Below, piece by piece: positions 1-9,540 of a stretch of 64,000 nucleotides of DNA. Location of the stretch: positions 62,001-126,000 of the forward strand of contig CAZJBM010000002.1 in assembly GCA_964544595.1 (NCBI GenBank), in the 5' to 3' direction. Every line of letters begins with the position of its first letter. Position 1 is the first letter of the stretch. The DNA comes from JAGBWK01 sp964544595. GTDB lineage: Bacteria > Bacteroidota > Bacteroidia > Bacteroidales > Muribaculaceae. Both the position numbers and the translations under genes were made by a program. Below the pieces are notes generated by a model that searched no databases, had not been told where the DNA came from, and saw only the letters and a program-made list of their open reading frames with translations.

Positions 1-3000
1 ACCCGATATGGTCGCCCGACAGTAAGAAGATATTATTCTCAAGCGATCGCCATGGCAACATGGACCTCTATATAGTGCCAGCCGAAGGGGGCGAAGCCGT
101 CAGACTGACCACTAATTCAGCCTCGGAGATACCCGAAGCGTTCTCGCCCGACGGAAAGCGCGTTTATTACTCAGCTTATATACAGGCTCCGACCAAGAGC
201 GTGTTGTTTCCCTCCGGGCGACTGACGCAATTGTATAGTATTCCTGTGTCGGGGGGTAATCCTCGCCAGGAACTCGGCACTCCGGTGCGCGCGATCAGCT
301 GGCTACCCGACGGCAAGTCATTCCTCTATCAAGATGTTAAAGGCATGGAGAATGAGTGGCGCAAACACCACACCTCGTCGGTCAGCAAAGATATTTGGAA
401 ATATGACGCTACCACAGGAAAGCACCAGAATCTTACCGACCGCCCAGGAGAAGACCGCAATCCCGTAATATCGAAAGATGGCAAGACTGTTTATTTCCTC
501 TCGGAGCGTAACGGAGGCTCCTTCAACGTCTATCAGGCTCCTGTGGGAGATATGAAAAACGCAAAGGCCTTGACTAACTACAAGACTCACCCAATAAGAT
601 TCCTATCGCAAGCCGATAACGGATTGTTGGCTTTTGGCTACGACGGTGAAATCTATACGATGATGCCCGGCGGCAGACCCAATAAAGTGGAAATCGACGT
701 GCTGCTCGATCCGATACCGGCTCATAACCGCACGAGCGTCACCGGCTCATACGGCGTTCCTTCGCCCGACGGGAAGCAGGTGGCTTATACAGCCCGCGGA
801 GAAGTGTTCGTGACCTCGACCGAGCACTCATCGACAAAGCAGATCACGCATACGCCCGCTGCCGAGAAGCACGTGTCGTGGAATCCCGATAACCGCGAAA
901 TCGTTTACACTTCGCTTCGCGACGGACATTTCAATATTTATTCCGCCAAAATCGCCCGCGAGGATGACCCCAATTTCTCTAATGCGACAATTATAGATGA
1001 AAAGCCTATCATAAAGGCCGATAACGTTGAGCGCACTGTACCTAAATACTCTCCCGACGGCAAGAAAATCGCGTTCATTCAAGACCGTAACAAGCTAATG
1101 GTCTACGACGTGGATTCGAAGAAAACACGCCAGCTCACAGATGGCTCTAATTATACGTTCCGCGACGGTGCTTACGACTATCAGTGGTCGCCCGACAGTA
1201 AATGGATCACACTCGAAGCGATGGGCAACGGTCACGACCCATATAGCGACATCGCTCTTATCGACGTTGATAACGCTAAATTCCACCGCATTATCCAGTC
1301 GGGTTACACCGATAGGAGTCCGCAATTTGTGATGGACGGCAACGCTATCCTTTTCTTGTCGGAGCGTTACGGTATGCGCAACCATGCATCATGGGGCTCG
1401 CAAGACGACGCCATGCTTGTGTTCCTCAATCAAGACGCGTTTGACAAATTCAAACTCTCTAAGGAGGATTATGAACTCCGCAAAGAGGTTGAGAAGCAGC
1501 GCAAGAAGAATTCCAAGAAATCAGATAGCGACGATAAGGATAGCAAAGATAAAGACTCTAAAACGGAGAAAATCGGCGACAGCTCAATTAAGGTTGAACT
1601 CGACGGAATAGAGGACCGCGTTGTCCGCGCCACTCCCTATTCGTCGGATCTGGCTGCGGCTTGGGTCGACAACGATGGTAAGAATCTATACTACTTCTCG
1701 GCTGTAGAGCAGGGTTACGACCTTTGGAAAATGGACTTCGAGGATAAGAAACCCGCGATTTTGAGCCGGCTCGACCTCAATGGACTCGACCTATATCCTT
1801 CGACCGACGGAAAATCGCTTTTCATCATGGGCGACAAGATGAAGAAATTTGATCTCTCGTCGAAATCGGCCAAAAACATTTCTTCGTCGGCAACGCTCGA
1901 TATCGACCACGCCGCCGAGCGCGAGGCTATGTTTGACCAGGTTTATATCTCAGAGCGCGAGATGTTCTACGACAAGAATCTCCACGGGGTCGATTGGGAC
2001 GGTCTTACAAAAGACTATCGCCGATTCCTCCCGCATATCAACAACAATTATGATTTTGCCGAAATGCTTTCGGAATGGCTTGGCGAACTCAATGTGTCGC
2101 ACACCGGAGGCTATTTTCGCTCCAATATAGCCAACGATATTGTTGACCGCACCCCCTCGCTCGGCCTGCTGTATGACATGACGTATGACGGCCCGGGACT
2201 CAAAGTCGACGAAATCGTTAAAGGCGGCCCATTTGATAACGCTAACACCAAGCTGACGCCCGGATGTATCATCGAGAGCGTCAACGGCGAGAAACTTAGC
2301 GCCAACACCGACCTTAATAATCTCGTTGGAAAGAAAACGCTTTTGGGCGTGAAGAATCCTGCCAACGGCGAGACATTTGAGGAGGTAGTCATTCCGATTT
2401 CGTCGGGCGAGATGTCAGATCTCATGTATAAGCGTTGGGTAAAGAGCCGCGCCGACTATGTGGACAAAATTTCAGGCGGTCGCCTCGGTTATGCTCATAT
2501 CGAGTCGATGGGCGACGACAGTTTCCGTACCGTCTACGCCGATCTTCTCGGTAAATACAACAACCGTGAGGGTGTTGTGATCGACATCCGTTGGAACGGT
2601 GGCGGTCGCCTCCATGAGGATATCGAAGTGTTGCTTTCAGGTAAGAAATATTTTACACAGGTAGTTCGCGGCAATCATTCATGCGATATGCCCTCGCGCC
2701 GCTATAACAAGCCCTCGATTATGGTTATGGAGGAGGCTTGCTACTCCAATGCTCACGGTACTCCCTGGGTTTACTCTCATCAGGGAATAGGCAAACTCGT
2801 AGGTATGCCTGTAGCTGGCACAATGACATCTGTCAACTGGGTGCGTTTGCAAGATCCGACAATGCAGTTCGGTATCCCGGTGATAGGCTATCAGCTCCCC
2901 GACGGATCATACCTTGAGAATACTCAGCTTGAGCCCGACATTCTCGTGCGTAATCTTCCTCAGGATGCGGTTAATGGCGAGGATACTCAGCTTCGCCGTG

Positions 3001-3041
3001 CGGTTGAAGAGCTCCTCCGCGAGATCGATTCCGCCAAGTAG
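1..3041 (+). CDS. Tricorn-like S41 family protease (5' end outside window)
   Basis: The reading frame is open to the window edge (in frame from base 3, encoding a WSPDSKKILFSS beta-propeller repeat before the first Met at 60), so the true start and signal peptide lie upstream. Seen: TolB/WD40-like propeller repeats with SPDGK-type motifs over roughly the first 450 residues; a Lys/Asp/Ser-rich linker near residues 483-513; a second set of propeller blades; a PDZ-like segment; and a C-terminal S41 peptidase domain. Counting from the Met at 60, Ser680-His681 (NVSHTGG), Ser896 (YSNAHG) and Glu953 (YLENTQLEPD) line up with the Ser-His, nucleophilic Ser and Glu of archaeal tricorn protease. The likely role is degradation of peptides in the periplasm; location is inferred because the N-terminus is missing. 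The gene ends at a strong hairpin shared with the convergent dus gene. Confidence 0.92.
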   Translation, partial: PIWSPDSKKILFSSDRHGNMDLYIVPAEGGEAVRLTTNSASEIPEAFSPDGKRVYYSAYIQAPTKSVLFPSGRLTQLYSIPVSGGNPRQELGTPVRAISWLPDGKSFLYQDVKGMENEWRKHHTSSVSKDIWKYDATTGKHQNLTDRPGEDRNPVISKDGKTVYFLSERNGGSFNVYQAPVGDMKNAKALTNYKTHPIRFLSQADNGLLAFGYDGEIYTMMPGGRPNKVEIDVLLDPIPAHNRTSVTGSYGVPSPDGKQVAYTARGEVFVTSTEHSSTKQITHTPAAEKHVSWNPDNREIVYTSLRDGHFNIYSAKIAREDDPNFSNATIIDEKPIIKADNVERTVPKYSPDGKKIAFIQDRNKLMVYDVDSKKTRQLTDGSNYTFRDGAYDYQWSPDSKWITLEAMGNGHDPYSDIALIDVDNAKFHRIIQSGYTDRSPQFVMDGNAILFLSERYGMRNHASWGSQDDAMLVFLNQDAFDKFKLSKEDYELRKEVEKQRKKNSKKSDSDDKDSKDKDSKTEKIGDSSIKVELDGIEDRVVRATPYSSDLAAAWVDNDGKNLYYFSAVEQGYDLWKMDFEDKKPAILSRLDLNGLDLYPSTDGKSLFIMGDKMKKFDLSSKSAKNISSSATLDIDHAAEREAMFDQVYISEREMFYDKNLHGVDWDGLTKDYRRFLPHINNNYDFAEMLSEWLGELNVSHTGGYFRSNIANDIVDRTPSLGLLYDMTYDGPGLKVDEIVKGGPFDNANTKLTPGCIIESVNGEKLSANTDLNNLVGKKTLLGVKNPANGETFEEVVIPISSGEMSDLMYKRWVKSRADYVDKISGGRLGYAHIESMGDDSFRTVYADLLGKYNNREGVVIDIRWNGGGRLHEDIEVLLSGKKYFTQVVRGNHSCDMPSRRYNKPSIMVMEEACYSNAHGTPWVYSHQGIGKLVGMPVAGTMTSVNWVRLQDPTMQFGIPVIGYQLPDGSYLENTQLEPDILVRNLPQDAVNGEDTQLRRAVEELLREIDSAK

Positions 3042-3060
3042 CATTCTATAGGATCAAGTT

Positions 3061-3126
3061 TCACATAACAAATAATTGCGGGTTACCAAGCATTCAGCTA
3101 AGTAACCCGCAATTTGTGTTATGTCA
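3061..3126. terminator. Bidirectional hairpin between tricorn-like gene and dus
   Basis: A long imperfect inverted repeat has a core ATTGCGGGTTAC (3074-3085) paired with GTAACCCGCAAT (3101-3112), extended outward by CATAACA/TGTTATG. It sits between two convergent genes, so it most likely terminates both transcripts. No long U-tract follows on either strand, so the terminator role is inferred from position and stem strength. Confidence 0.6.
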
Positions 3127-3139
3127 TTATCCAATGATG

Positions 3140-4054
3140 CTAAAATTGGGTAGCGGCTTTGTATTTGGGTAGCGAAGTGGCCTTGCGGATGGCTTTGAAA
3201 GCTTTATGGCCTATTTCAGGCTCAAGGTATTCCCAAAAGGGTTTTATCTTCATCAATATTTGGGCATCACCACAAAGAGTTGATTCATATTCTTCAAGCA
3301 GACGTGAATGGAAAAGGAGTAAATTTTCCATACGTTTGTCGTGACCCCATTCTCGCTGCTCGCTCCATTCGGCCGCGAGCGACGGTCGTGCCAACAGTCC
3401 GCGGCCTATCATAATACCGGCAATATCGGGTAACTCAGATATGATACGCTCAATGTCGTCGAGCGAACTCACGTCGCCGTTATATATTACAGGATTGGTT
3501 GATGCGGCTAAGAATTCTTTGAATTGGTCTGCAAAAAGTTCTCCGCCATACATTTGCGTGGCGACGCGCGGATGCAGGGTAATGTGGGAGAGCTTGGTCG
3601 CGTTGAAAATAGGCATTAACTCTTTCCACTCCGTAGAATTGTTGAGACCTAACCGCATTTTTACCGAATAGCTTGTCGGGCTGTCGTCATTGACCTGCCG
3701 CATTACTTCGGCAACGGCAGCGGGGTCGACAAGGAGACCGGCGCCGCGCCCTTTGCGGGTCTGCATAGGGTAGGGGCATCCCAGGTTGAGGTCGATCGCC
3801 GGTGCGCCAGCTGATTTGAGCGAGGCTGTTAGCGCCAAGAACTCTGCGGAAGATTTGAAGATTATCTGAGGGATTATGTTTAAGCCTGCTTCCACGGCAT
3901 TGGCGTAACGATTGATGTCGCGTCGGCGCGGCTCCCCTTTCTCCAGGCGGATGAAGGGGGTGTAGCAAACCTCCGGCTTGCCATAAATCTCTTTATGCAG
4001 CCGGAGGTAAATATCGTCGGTAAATCCCTGTAACGGGGCAAAATGTAAATCCAA
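3140..4054 (-). CDS. tRNA-dihydrouridine synthase family protein
   Basis: Flavin enzyme of the Dus family, which reduces uridine to dihydrouridine in tRNA D-loops using NADPH. The 304 residues match a compact Dus. Seen: the N-terminal FAPLQGFTD segment that begins the TIM barrel; the LNLGCPYP motif with the expected catalytic Cys93; VKMRLG near residue 133; a GDVSS segment; and GIMIGRGLLARP, part of the FMN phosphate-binding region. It is convergent with the protease gene and lies directly downstream of the FadL-type gene on the same strand, with a 13-base gap, so the two may be cotranscribed. The exact U position modified (DusA, B or C specificity) cannot be read from the sequence. Confidence 0.92.
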   Translation of the reverse strand: MDLHFAPLQGFTDDIYLRLHKEIYGKPEVCYTPFIRLEKGEPRRRDINRYANAVEAGLNIIPQIIFKSSAEFLALTASLKSAGAPAIDLNLGCPYPMQTRKGRGAGLLVDPAAVAEVMRQVNDDSPTSYSVKMRLGLNNSTEWKELMPIFNATKLSHITLHPRVATQMYGGELFADQFKEFLAASTNPVIYNGDVSSLDDIERIISELPDIAGIMIGRGLLARPSLAAEWSEQREWGHDKRMENLLLFHSRLLEEYESTLCGDAQILMKIKPFWEYLEPEIGHKAFKAIRKATSLPKYKAATQF

Positions 4055-4067
4055 TATGATCTTTGTT

Positions 4068-5486
4068 TTAGAATTTGTAGGTGAGGCCGATTGACGGACA
4101 GAACGCGTGGAGATTGTAGTTGGCGTTGAAAGTCGTGGTAGGGGCTACAGCGGGGATTTGAGTGCCCTGAATCGCGTTGATGCCCGAGATGATAGTGTTG
4201 ATGGTAGGCGCGAGCATATCGGCTGTAGTGACGCTACGATCCTTACACCCAAGCCCGGCTACGTAGAGAAAGCCGAGGTCGATCGACAATTGCTTAATCG
4301 GGCGGAACGACAGGCCGATCGAAGGTTCAATCTTAGTCATGCCCGGAGTCTCGGGATTGTAGAAGTTTTTCTTCACCGGAGTAGTGTCGATCATCAAGCC
4401 GGCGCGGGCATCGAAGCGATTGGTTACTGAATATTGCGCGCCGAGATGGAATGTCCATGAGTTGCGGTAGTTTTTCTCGATGTGCTGGTCGAATTGAGGG
4501 AGGTCTTTAAACTCGATGTCGAGGGTTTTGTAAGCGTTCCACTGCGTGAGTTGCGCATCGAAGGCTACCACCCATTCCTTCACAGGCTTATAGCTGACTC
4601 CGACGTTGAAGATAGCTGCGCAAGGCATCTGAGCTTTAAACTCGGCGTTGTTGACGTCGTTGGTCATATTCTTAATCTGGCTCATGATGGGGGCGAGTTC
4701 GGCGTTTTCGTTATAAGCGTACGACACGTTGGCTTGACCTGCCTTCACCTTCATAATCATCTCTGTGCGATAGTTTGCGCCGACGGTCCATTGATCGTTG
4801 ATGTCATACATCACGCCGATATTAACACCCAGGCGGGGATGAGCCGATCCGGTTAGATTGACCGAGGCGGGAGTGAGACCGGGGAGCTGGAGATTGGCGG
4901 GGACGACTCCCATTAGCCCCATATACTTGACGAGGGTCTGGAATGACTCTGCCGATACAAGCCCCTTGTTGAGGTCAACGTTGCCCCATGCGATCATAAG
5001 CCCCGCGCCGATTGAAAGTTTCGGTGTAATGCGCCATGCGAAAGTCGGCTGCACGGTGAACATCTTGAGGTTGACCGACTGCGAGAACACAGCTCCCGGC
5101 CAGTTTTCAGTCCAGTTGATACAGCTTCCGTAGGGAGTATAGAACGAAATGCCTGCTTTCAGGTTGTCGTAAATTGAGAAAGAGGCTGAAATGCTCAGGG
5201 GTGTGGCAGCTTTACTGTCGGTCGAATATTTGTTGCCCGAAGATAGGTCGGTGGCGGTCACTGAGGAGAAAATCGGAGAGAATGACCCTGTGATTTCGAG
5301 ATTGTCGTCCATGAAGGCCATGCCTGCCGGGTTGAAAAATTGGCTTTCGGCGCCGAGCTTCAGAGCCGTGCCGGTGTGGCCCATGCCGTTTTGCTTGGCG
5401 CTGAGTGTGTTTACTTGATAACCCTCGGCGAGGGCCGACATTGATCCGATAGCCATCACGGCCAGTGTAAGTGCTGCTTTTTTCAT
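4068..5486 (-). CDS. Outer membrane protein transport protein, FadL/OmpP1 family
   Basis: A 472-residue outer membrane beta-barrel with a clear signal peptide (MKKAALTLAVMAIGSMSALA). The mature N-terminus carries GYQVNTLSAKQNGMGHTG and FFNPAGMAF, the hatch-domain signature of the FadL/OmpP1/TodX family that moves hydrophobic compounds across the outer membrane. Amphipathic strands continue to the C-terminal aromatic residue (SIGLTYKF), as expected for BAM-dependent insertion. The substrate is unknown; fatty acids or other hydrophobic compounds are the family precedent. It is divergent from the GH115 gene, with a 218-base AT-rich intergenic region. Confidence 0.9.
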   Translation of the reverse strand: MKKAALTLAVMAIGSMSALAEGYQVNTLSAKQNGMGHTGTALKLGAESQFFNPAGMAFMDDNLEITGSFSPIFSSVTATDLSSGNKYSTDSKAATPLSISASFSIYDNLKAGISFYTPYGSCINWTENWPGAVFSQSVNLKMFTVQPTFAWRITPKLSIGAGLMIAWGNVDLNKGLVSAESFQTLVKYMGLMGVVPANLQLPGLTPASVNLTGSAHPRLGVNIGVMYDINDQWTVGANYRTEMIMKVKAGQANVSYAYNENAELAPIMSQIKNMTNDVNNAEFKAQMPCAAIFNVGVSYKPVKEWVVAFDAQLTQWNAYKTLDIEFKDLPQFDQHIEKNYRNSWTFHLGAQYSVTNRFDARAGLMIDTTPVKKNFYNPETPGMTKIEPSIGLSFRPIKQLSIDLGFLYVAGLGCKDRSVTTADMLAPTINTIISGINAIQGTQIPAVAPTTTFNANYNLHAFCPSIGLTYKF

Positions 5487-5668
5487 AAATAAATAGAGTC
5501 TTTACTTGGAGATGTTTCCAAAATTGCCGCGAATTTAAGTAAATCGCAGCAATTCCACAAGTGAAACAGGCCAAACGGTATAACTTTTAGACCAAATTGC
5601 CTGAGCCTGCCTTCGCATTTTGCCAAGTATTATTTAAAAATGACAGCGGTTCATTCAACTTTTATTAT

Positions 5669-5676
5669 TACCTTTG
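5669..5676 (+). promoter_or_regulatory. Bacteroidota -7 box TACCTTTG upstream of GH115 gene
   Basis: TACCTTTG matches the TAnnTTTG -7 consensus of the Bacteroidota primary sigma factor and lies 28 bases before the ATG at 5705. No perfect TTTG is seen at -33; TTCA occurs in roughly the right place. The rest of 5487-5704 shows no coding potential. Confidence 0.6.
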
Positions 5677-5704
5677 TGCACTTTTTTACAATTGCCATTA
5701 GGTT

Positions 5705-8209
5705 ATGCGCCTATTTTCAACCTTCAGAATACATATATTATTGATAATAATGTCTTGTGCCTGTGTTCGCTCAGTCGCGCAAGAGATATTTATTAGCCAG
5801 CAGCCGTCGAAAGGAGCTTTTCCGATAGTGGCTGACGGCGTTGCCGCGTCGATTGTGATTGACTACGACGACGCGGAGGTGGTGAGAACTATCGCTGAGA
5901 CGCTCGCCGACGATCTGCAATCTATCACTGGCCTGCGCCCTGCGGTGACCAACCAGATAGAGAAAAACAGTATGCCTATAATAGCAGGTACCTTGGGCCA
6001 AAGCAAAATAATCGACGCCCTCGACACGGAAGGTAAGATTAAGGCCGACGATATTCGCGATCAATGGGAGTCGTATGCGATAGAAGTGGTACAAAATCCT
6101 GTAAAAGGAGTGAAGAAGGCGATTGTTTGCTACGGTCAGAATCCGCGAGCCACAGCTTACGCGATGCTCGAATTGTCGAAATTGAGCGGCGTTTCCCCCT
6201 GGGTTTGGTGGGCCGACGTGGAGCCCGCGCGTAAAGACAATCTGTATGCCAACGGAAAGAGAACGCTCGTGGAGTCGCCCGACGTGAAGTACCGCGGCAT
6301 TTTTATCAACGACGAGGATTGGGGCCTTCAGCCATGGGCTGCCGGCGGTATCGACAAGGAGTCGGGCAACATCGGCCCCGAAACCTATGCGAAGGTTATG
6401 GAGCTCCTGCTGCGGTTGAGAGCCAACACTCTCTGGCCGGCCATGCACAAGTGCTCGCAAGCATTTTGGGACAATAAAGACAACCTCCCGGTTGCCAAGC
6501 GCTACGATATAGTGCTCGGAAGCAGCCATTGCGAGCCTATGCTGCGCGACAACGAGTGGGAGTGGCGCCGATATGAGTATGAGGACCCGACTGGCGAATA
6601 TGCTGATTCGAGAAACGAAACGTGGAATTACAACTCCCCGAAGCGCGACGATATTCAGCAATATTGGAGAGATAGGGTAGTGGAAAGTAAGGACTACGAC
6701 GCCATATATACCCTCGGCATGAGAGGCGTGCACGACGGAGCGATAGCCGGCTATCCTACTACCGACGACAAAGTGGCGGGGCTGACCGACATTATAACCT
6801 TTCAGCGCGATCTTATCGGCGAGAATATCGGGGAGCCTTCCACCGTTCCGCAGATTTTCATCCCATATAAAGAAGTACTCGATGCCTACAACGCCGGGCT
6901 TGACGTTCCAGGCGACGTTACCTTGACATGGCCCGACGATAATCATGGGTTCATGCGTCAGCTTCCCGACGTCGAAGAGCAGCGTCGCGAAGGTGGCAAC
7001 GGCCTGTACTATCATATATCATATTGGGGAAAGCCCTATGATTACCTGTGGCTTTGCTCTCATTCCCCCGCTCTTATGAGCTATGAATTGTCGAAAGCTT
7101 ACAGCCAGGGTGTTAAGAATCTATGGATAATTAATGTCGGTGATATAAAACCGGCGGAAGCTGAATTGCAGTTTGCCATGGATTTGGCTTGGGATACCGA
7201 CAGGTGGACTCCCGAAAACGCGTATGACTATACAGAGCAATGGGCTGCCGAGACCTTCGGCACTGATGTGGCCCCGCAAATAGCTGAAATCAAGAACGAG
7301 TATTACCGGCTCGCGCAGCGCGGAAAGCCTGAGCATATCTTCGCGATAGATTATACGGTCGAGGAGATGGATCGCCGGTTGGCCGACTATGAGCGTATCG
7401 CCAAAATGGTTGACGACGTGGAGCGTAGTATCCATCCCCGACTCGCCGACGCCTTTTTCCAGCTTGTTGAATACCCGGTGAAGGCGGCGTGGCAGATGAA
7501 TCGCAAGGTTTTTCTCGCCAAAAAGAGCCTTTTGGAGGCCAAAGCGGGGAAAAAGGAATTGGCTCTGCGCCATGCCGACGATGCGAACGCAGCTTATAAG
7601 GAAATCAAGCGGCTTACCGACAGATATAATACTGGCATTTCATCGGGTAAGTGGAACAAGATGATGTCGATGAAGCCCCGCGAATTGCCTCAGTTTGATA
7701 TGCCTCAAGTGGCCGACAAATCGATGATTGCTTCTACCGAAAGCGAAATCGCCGGAAAGCAGCAGTCGATATATAAGGGAGTGAATCACATATACGCTTC
7801 CCCCGGGCTTAAGCGTATAGAAGGGCTCGGCACTGCCGGCTCGTCGCTTACCCAATGGCCAATATCGACAAGCTCTTATGAGGAGCGTGATATTTCGGAA
7901 GCTCCCCGCGCAACATATCGCGTGAAGGTGAAAAAAGGGCGCAACACGATTACGGCTCGTTTCCTCCCCACCTTTCCCCTCAATGGCGATTACGACCTGC
8001 GCACCGCGGTTAGCGTCGACGGCAACGCTCCGAAAGTAATATCGCTCAAAACCGTTGCCTCAAAAGGAAAATGGAATCAAAACGTCATTCAAGGCTTCAA
8101 TGACGCCTCGGTTGAATATGTCGCCTCGACTCCCGGAATGATCGAAGTCACTTACTATTTTCTTGATCCGGCTCTCGCTCTCAGCGACATAGTTGTCAGC
8201 GCTGACTGA
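5705..8209 (+). CDS. Glycosyl hydrolase family 115 protein (alpha-glucuronidase type)
   Basis: GH115 enzymes remove 4-O-methyl-glucuronic acid side chains from glucuronoxylan. The protein has 834 residues, an export signal (about residues 1-25, ending SVAQ; the MSCAC stretch could instead be a lipobox), an N-terminal beta-rich domain, then the GH115 core. Recognisable family segments are WVWWADVEP, KYRGIFINDEDWGLQPWA, LRANTLWPAMH, LGSSHCEPMLR, TLGMRGVHDG, TWPDDNHGF and NLWIINVGDIKP. A C-terminal beta-domain carries carbohydrate-binding-like strands. There is no SusC/SusD pair nearby, so it is not part of a classical polysaccharide utilisation locus here. It ends at a strong terminator. Confidence 0.92.
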   Translation: MRLFSTFRIHILLIIMSCACVRSVAQEIFISQQPSKGAFPIVADGVAASIVIDYDDAEVVRTIAETLADDLQSITGLRPAVTNQIEKNSMPIIAGTLGQSKIIDALDTEGKIKADDIRDQWESYAIEVVQNPVKGVKKAIVCYGQNPRATAYAMLELSKLSGVSPWVWWADVEPARKDNLYANGKRTLVESPDVKYRGIFINDEDWGLQPWAAGGIDKESGNIGPETYAKVMELLLRLRANTLWPAMHKCSQAFWDNKDNLPVAKRYDIVLGSSHCEPMLRDNEWEWRRYEYEDPTGEYADSRNETWNYNSPKRDDIQQYWRDRVVESKDYDAIYTLGMRGVHDGAIAGYPTTDDKVAGLTDIITFQRDLIGENIGEPSTVPQIFIPYKEVLDAYNAGLDVPGDVTLTWPDDNHGFMRQLPDVEEQRREGGNGLYYHISYWGKPYDYLWLCSHSPALMSYELSKAYSQGVKNLWIINVGDIKPAEAELQFAMDLAWDTDRWTPENAYDYTEQWAAETFGTDVAPQIAEIKNEYYRLAQRGKPEHIFAIDYTVEEMDRRLADYERIAKMVDDVERSIHPRLADAFFQLVEYPVKAAWQMNRKVFLAKKSLLEAKAGKKELALRHADDANAAYKEIKRLTDRYNTGISSGKWNKMMSMKPRELPQFDMPQVADKSMIASTESEIAGKQQSIYKGVNHIYASPGLKRIEGLGTAGSSLTQWPISTSSYEERDISEAPRATYRVKVKKGRNTITARFLPTFPLNGDYDLRTAVSVDGNAPKVISLKTVASKGKWNQNVIQGFNDASVEYVASTPGMIEVTYYFLDPALALSDIVVSAD

Positions 8210-8240
8210 TAATCATTTTTAGCAAAAGACATTAGGCGCA

Positions 8241-8273
8241 AAAAAAGGAGGTTGACCGGCAACCTCCTTTTTT
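8241..8273. terminator. Intrinsic terminator after GH115 gene
   Basis: The stem GGAGGTTG (8247-8254) pairs with CAACCTCC (8260-8267) around a 5-base loop. It is preceded by a run of A and followed by a run of T, so it can act on both strands. Confidence 0.9.
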
Positions 8274-8295
8274 CTACGTCTTGACCTCAGTTTGA

Positions 8296-8340
8296 TTAGA
8301 GCCTGTCCCATAAAATCTGTTTTTATGGGACAGGCTCTTA
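8296..8340. mobile_element. Palindromic 39-bp miniature element (IS5-type ends) with TTA duplication
   Basis: GAGCCTGTCCCATAAAA (8299-8315) is an exact inverted copy of 8321-8337, separated by TCTGT. The 39-bp unit is flanked by TTA on both sides (8296-8298 and 8338-8340). The arms equal the terminal repeats of the decayed IS at 39235-40044, which is also flanked by TTA. This is best read as a miniature (MITE-like) derivative in which almost all internal sequence is lost. The right TTA supplies the TAA stop of the neighbouring DUF4861 gene. As a strong hairpin it may also affect transcript ends. Confidence 0.75.
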
Positions 8341-9540
8341 GTATTTCACGATGAGAGGTGAATCAAGCTCCTCTTTCCAGCGGGGGAGTAAAGCGTACCA
8401 CTGCTTGTCGCTGTCGTAGCCGAAGGTCTCCTTCCCTGAAGTAAACATAGTGTAATATTTGAATCCGTTTTTGCCGGGAGCCGACACGGTGTAGTAAAAA
8501 CCGTTGGAGTCTTCAACAGGATCTACCGCGAATTGCTCGGGCACGTAGGTCGCGATACCGATACGCTCTTTGGCAAATTTGATTGTGTCGTTCACGGGCC
8601 AGTGACGTCCCCACGATGCTACTGTGCCGCGGGGGCCATACTGATGCGTGGTCTCATTACCCATCACGTTCATCACACCGGCGGCGAATTTCTGATTCTC
8701 AAGCGGCTTGTTGAAGCGGCAGTCGATTTCGACGTCGCGATGGCCGGCCCACTGGGTGTAGCGCTGCTTCATATTGAGCTCGCTGTCGCCGTAGCGCCAT
8801 CCGTCGTCGCCAACTTCAACGACCGCGCGTACAGGCCCCGATGCCAAAAGATGCTGTGAGCGGCGGCGTATTGGCTCTACGTGGGTAGCCTTGTTGTCAA
8901 CCCACCCTTTCAGAGCGCCGATGCCGCAGCTTTGCCCTACGAGAAGCACATCGTCGCCAAAACCGTTGGCGAGTTGCTCGGCGTTGGGGTAGAAGCCGCA
9001 ATCTTTAAGTTCGAGTCGCTTATTGAATTTACCGTATGGGTCGAGGGTCTGCTTCGGGTCGAAGTAGATGCGGTAGCCGTTAAGCTCCGATTCAAACATT
9101 ATGCCATGCCCGTTGAGCAGAGAATATGAGTTGACTGAGGAATCTACCGATATGTCCTGAATCTGCTCCGGATTTTTGCGCCCTCTTACCATAAGCTGGG
9201 CGAAAGTGCGGGGCGGGTATTCGGTCGAAGAATAGTCTGAAGATAGGGTGACGTTGAGCTTCAGGGTCTGCTTGGCGCGAATGTCGACCACTAAAGCTAT
9301 CTCCTCGTTGATGTTGTCGCGGTCGAGGTCGTCGATTTGACATGGTATTTCGTTGCCGTCTATTGTGACCACTGCCGACTTGACTTCAAAAGGCACCTTA
9401 AGATCGGCGATGTTGAGAACTACTGGAGCGTCGACGCGGTTGCGGTTGAGCGGGTTGGTGACGGTGACAGTACGGCTGGCCGTCTCAGCGGCCGCAATTA
9501 AAGGCAGCGATAGCGTCGCTGCCATTAAGATTTTTTTCAT
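8338..9540 (-). CDS. DUF4861 domain-containing secreted protein
   Basis: A longer in-frame start exists at 9615, but the Met at 9540 begins a textbook signal peptide (MKKILMAATLSLPLIAAAE), so a 400-residue product is preferred. The body matches the DUF4861 family (TVTNPLNRNRVDAPVVLNI; FAQLMVRGRKNPEQI; NGHGIMFESELNGYRIYFD; KRLELKDCGFYPN). DUF4861 proteins are typical of Bacteroidota that degrade plant or mucosal polysaccharides and often sit with pectin-active enzymes; no biochemical role can be read from the sequence. The stop codon coincides with the target duplication of the palindromic element, so the C-terminus could have been altered by insertion. Confidence 0.85.
   Translation of the reverse strand: MKKILMAATLSLPLIAAAETASRTVTVTNPLNRNRVDAPVVLNIADLKVPFEVKSAVVTIDGNEIPCQIDDLDRDNINEEIALVVDIRAKQTLKLNVTLSSDYSSTEYPPRTFAQLMVRGRKNPEQIQDISVDSSVNSYSLLNGHGIMFESELNGYRIYFDPKQTLDPYGKFNKRLELKDCGFYPNAEQLANGFGDDVLLVGQSCGIGALKGWVDNKATHVEPIRRRSQHLLASGPVRAVVEVGDDGWRYGDSELNMKQRYTQWAGHRDVEIDCRFNKPLENQKFAAGVMNVMGNETTHQYGPRGTVASWGRHWPVNDTIKFAKERIGIATYVPEQFAVDPVEDSNGFYYTVSAPGKNGFKYYTMFTSGKETFGYDSDKQWYALLPRWKEELDSPLIVKY

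Noticed and set aside
5771..7015. 414-codon open frame on the minus strand opposite the GH115 gene
   Set aside because: It is a shadow of the GH115 coding strand: no family motifs, no start context and wholly inside a well-supported gene.
5705..9540. GH115 plus DUF4861 region as a polysaccharide utilisation locus
   Set aside because: No SusC/SusD-type genes, sensor or transporter lie nearby and the two genes are convergent.
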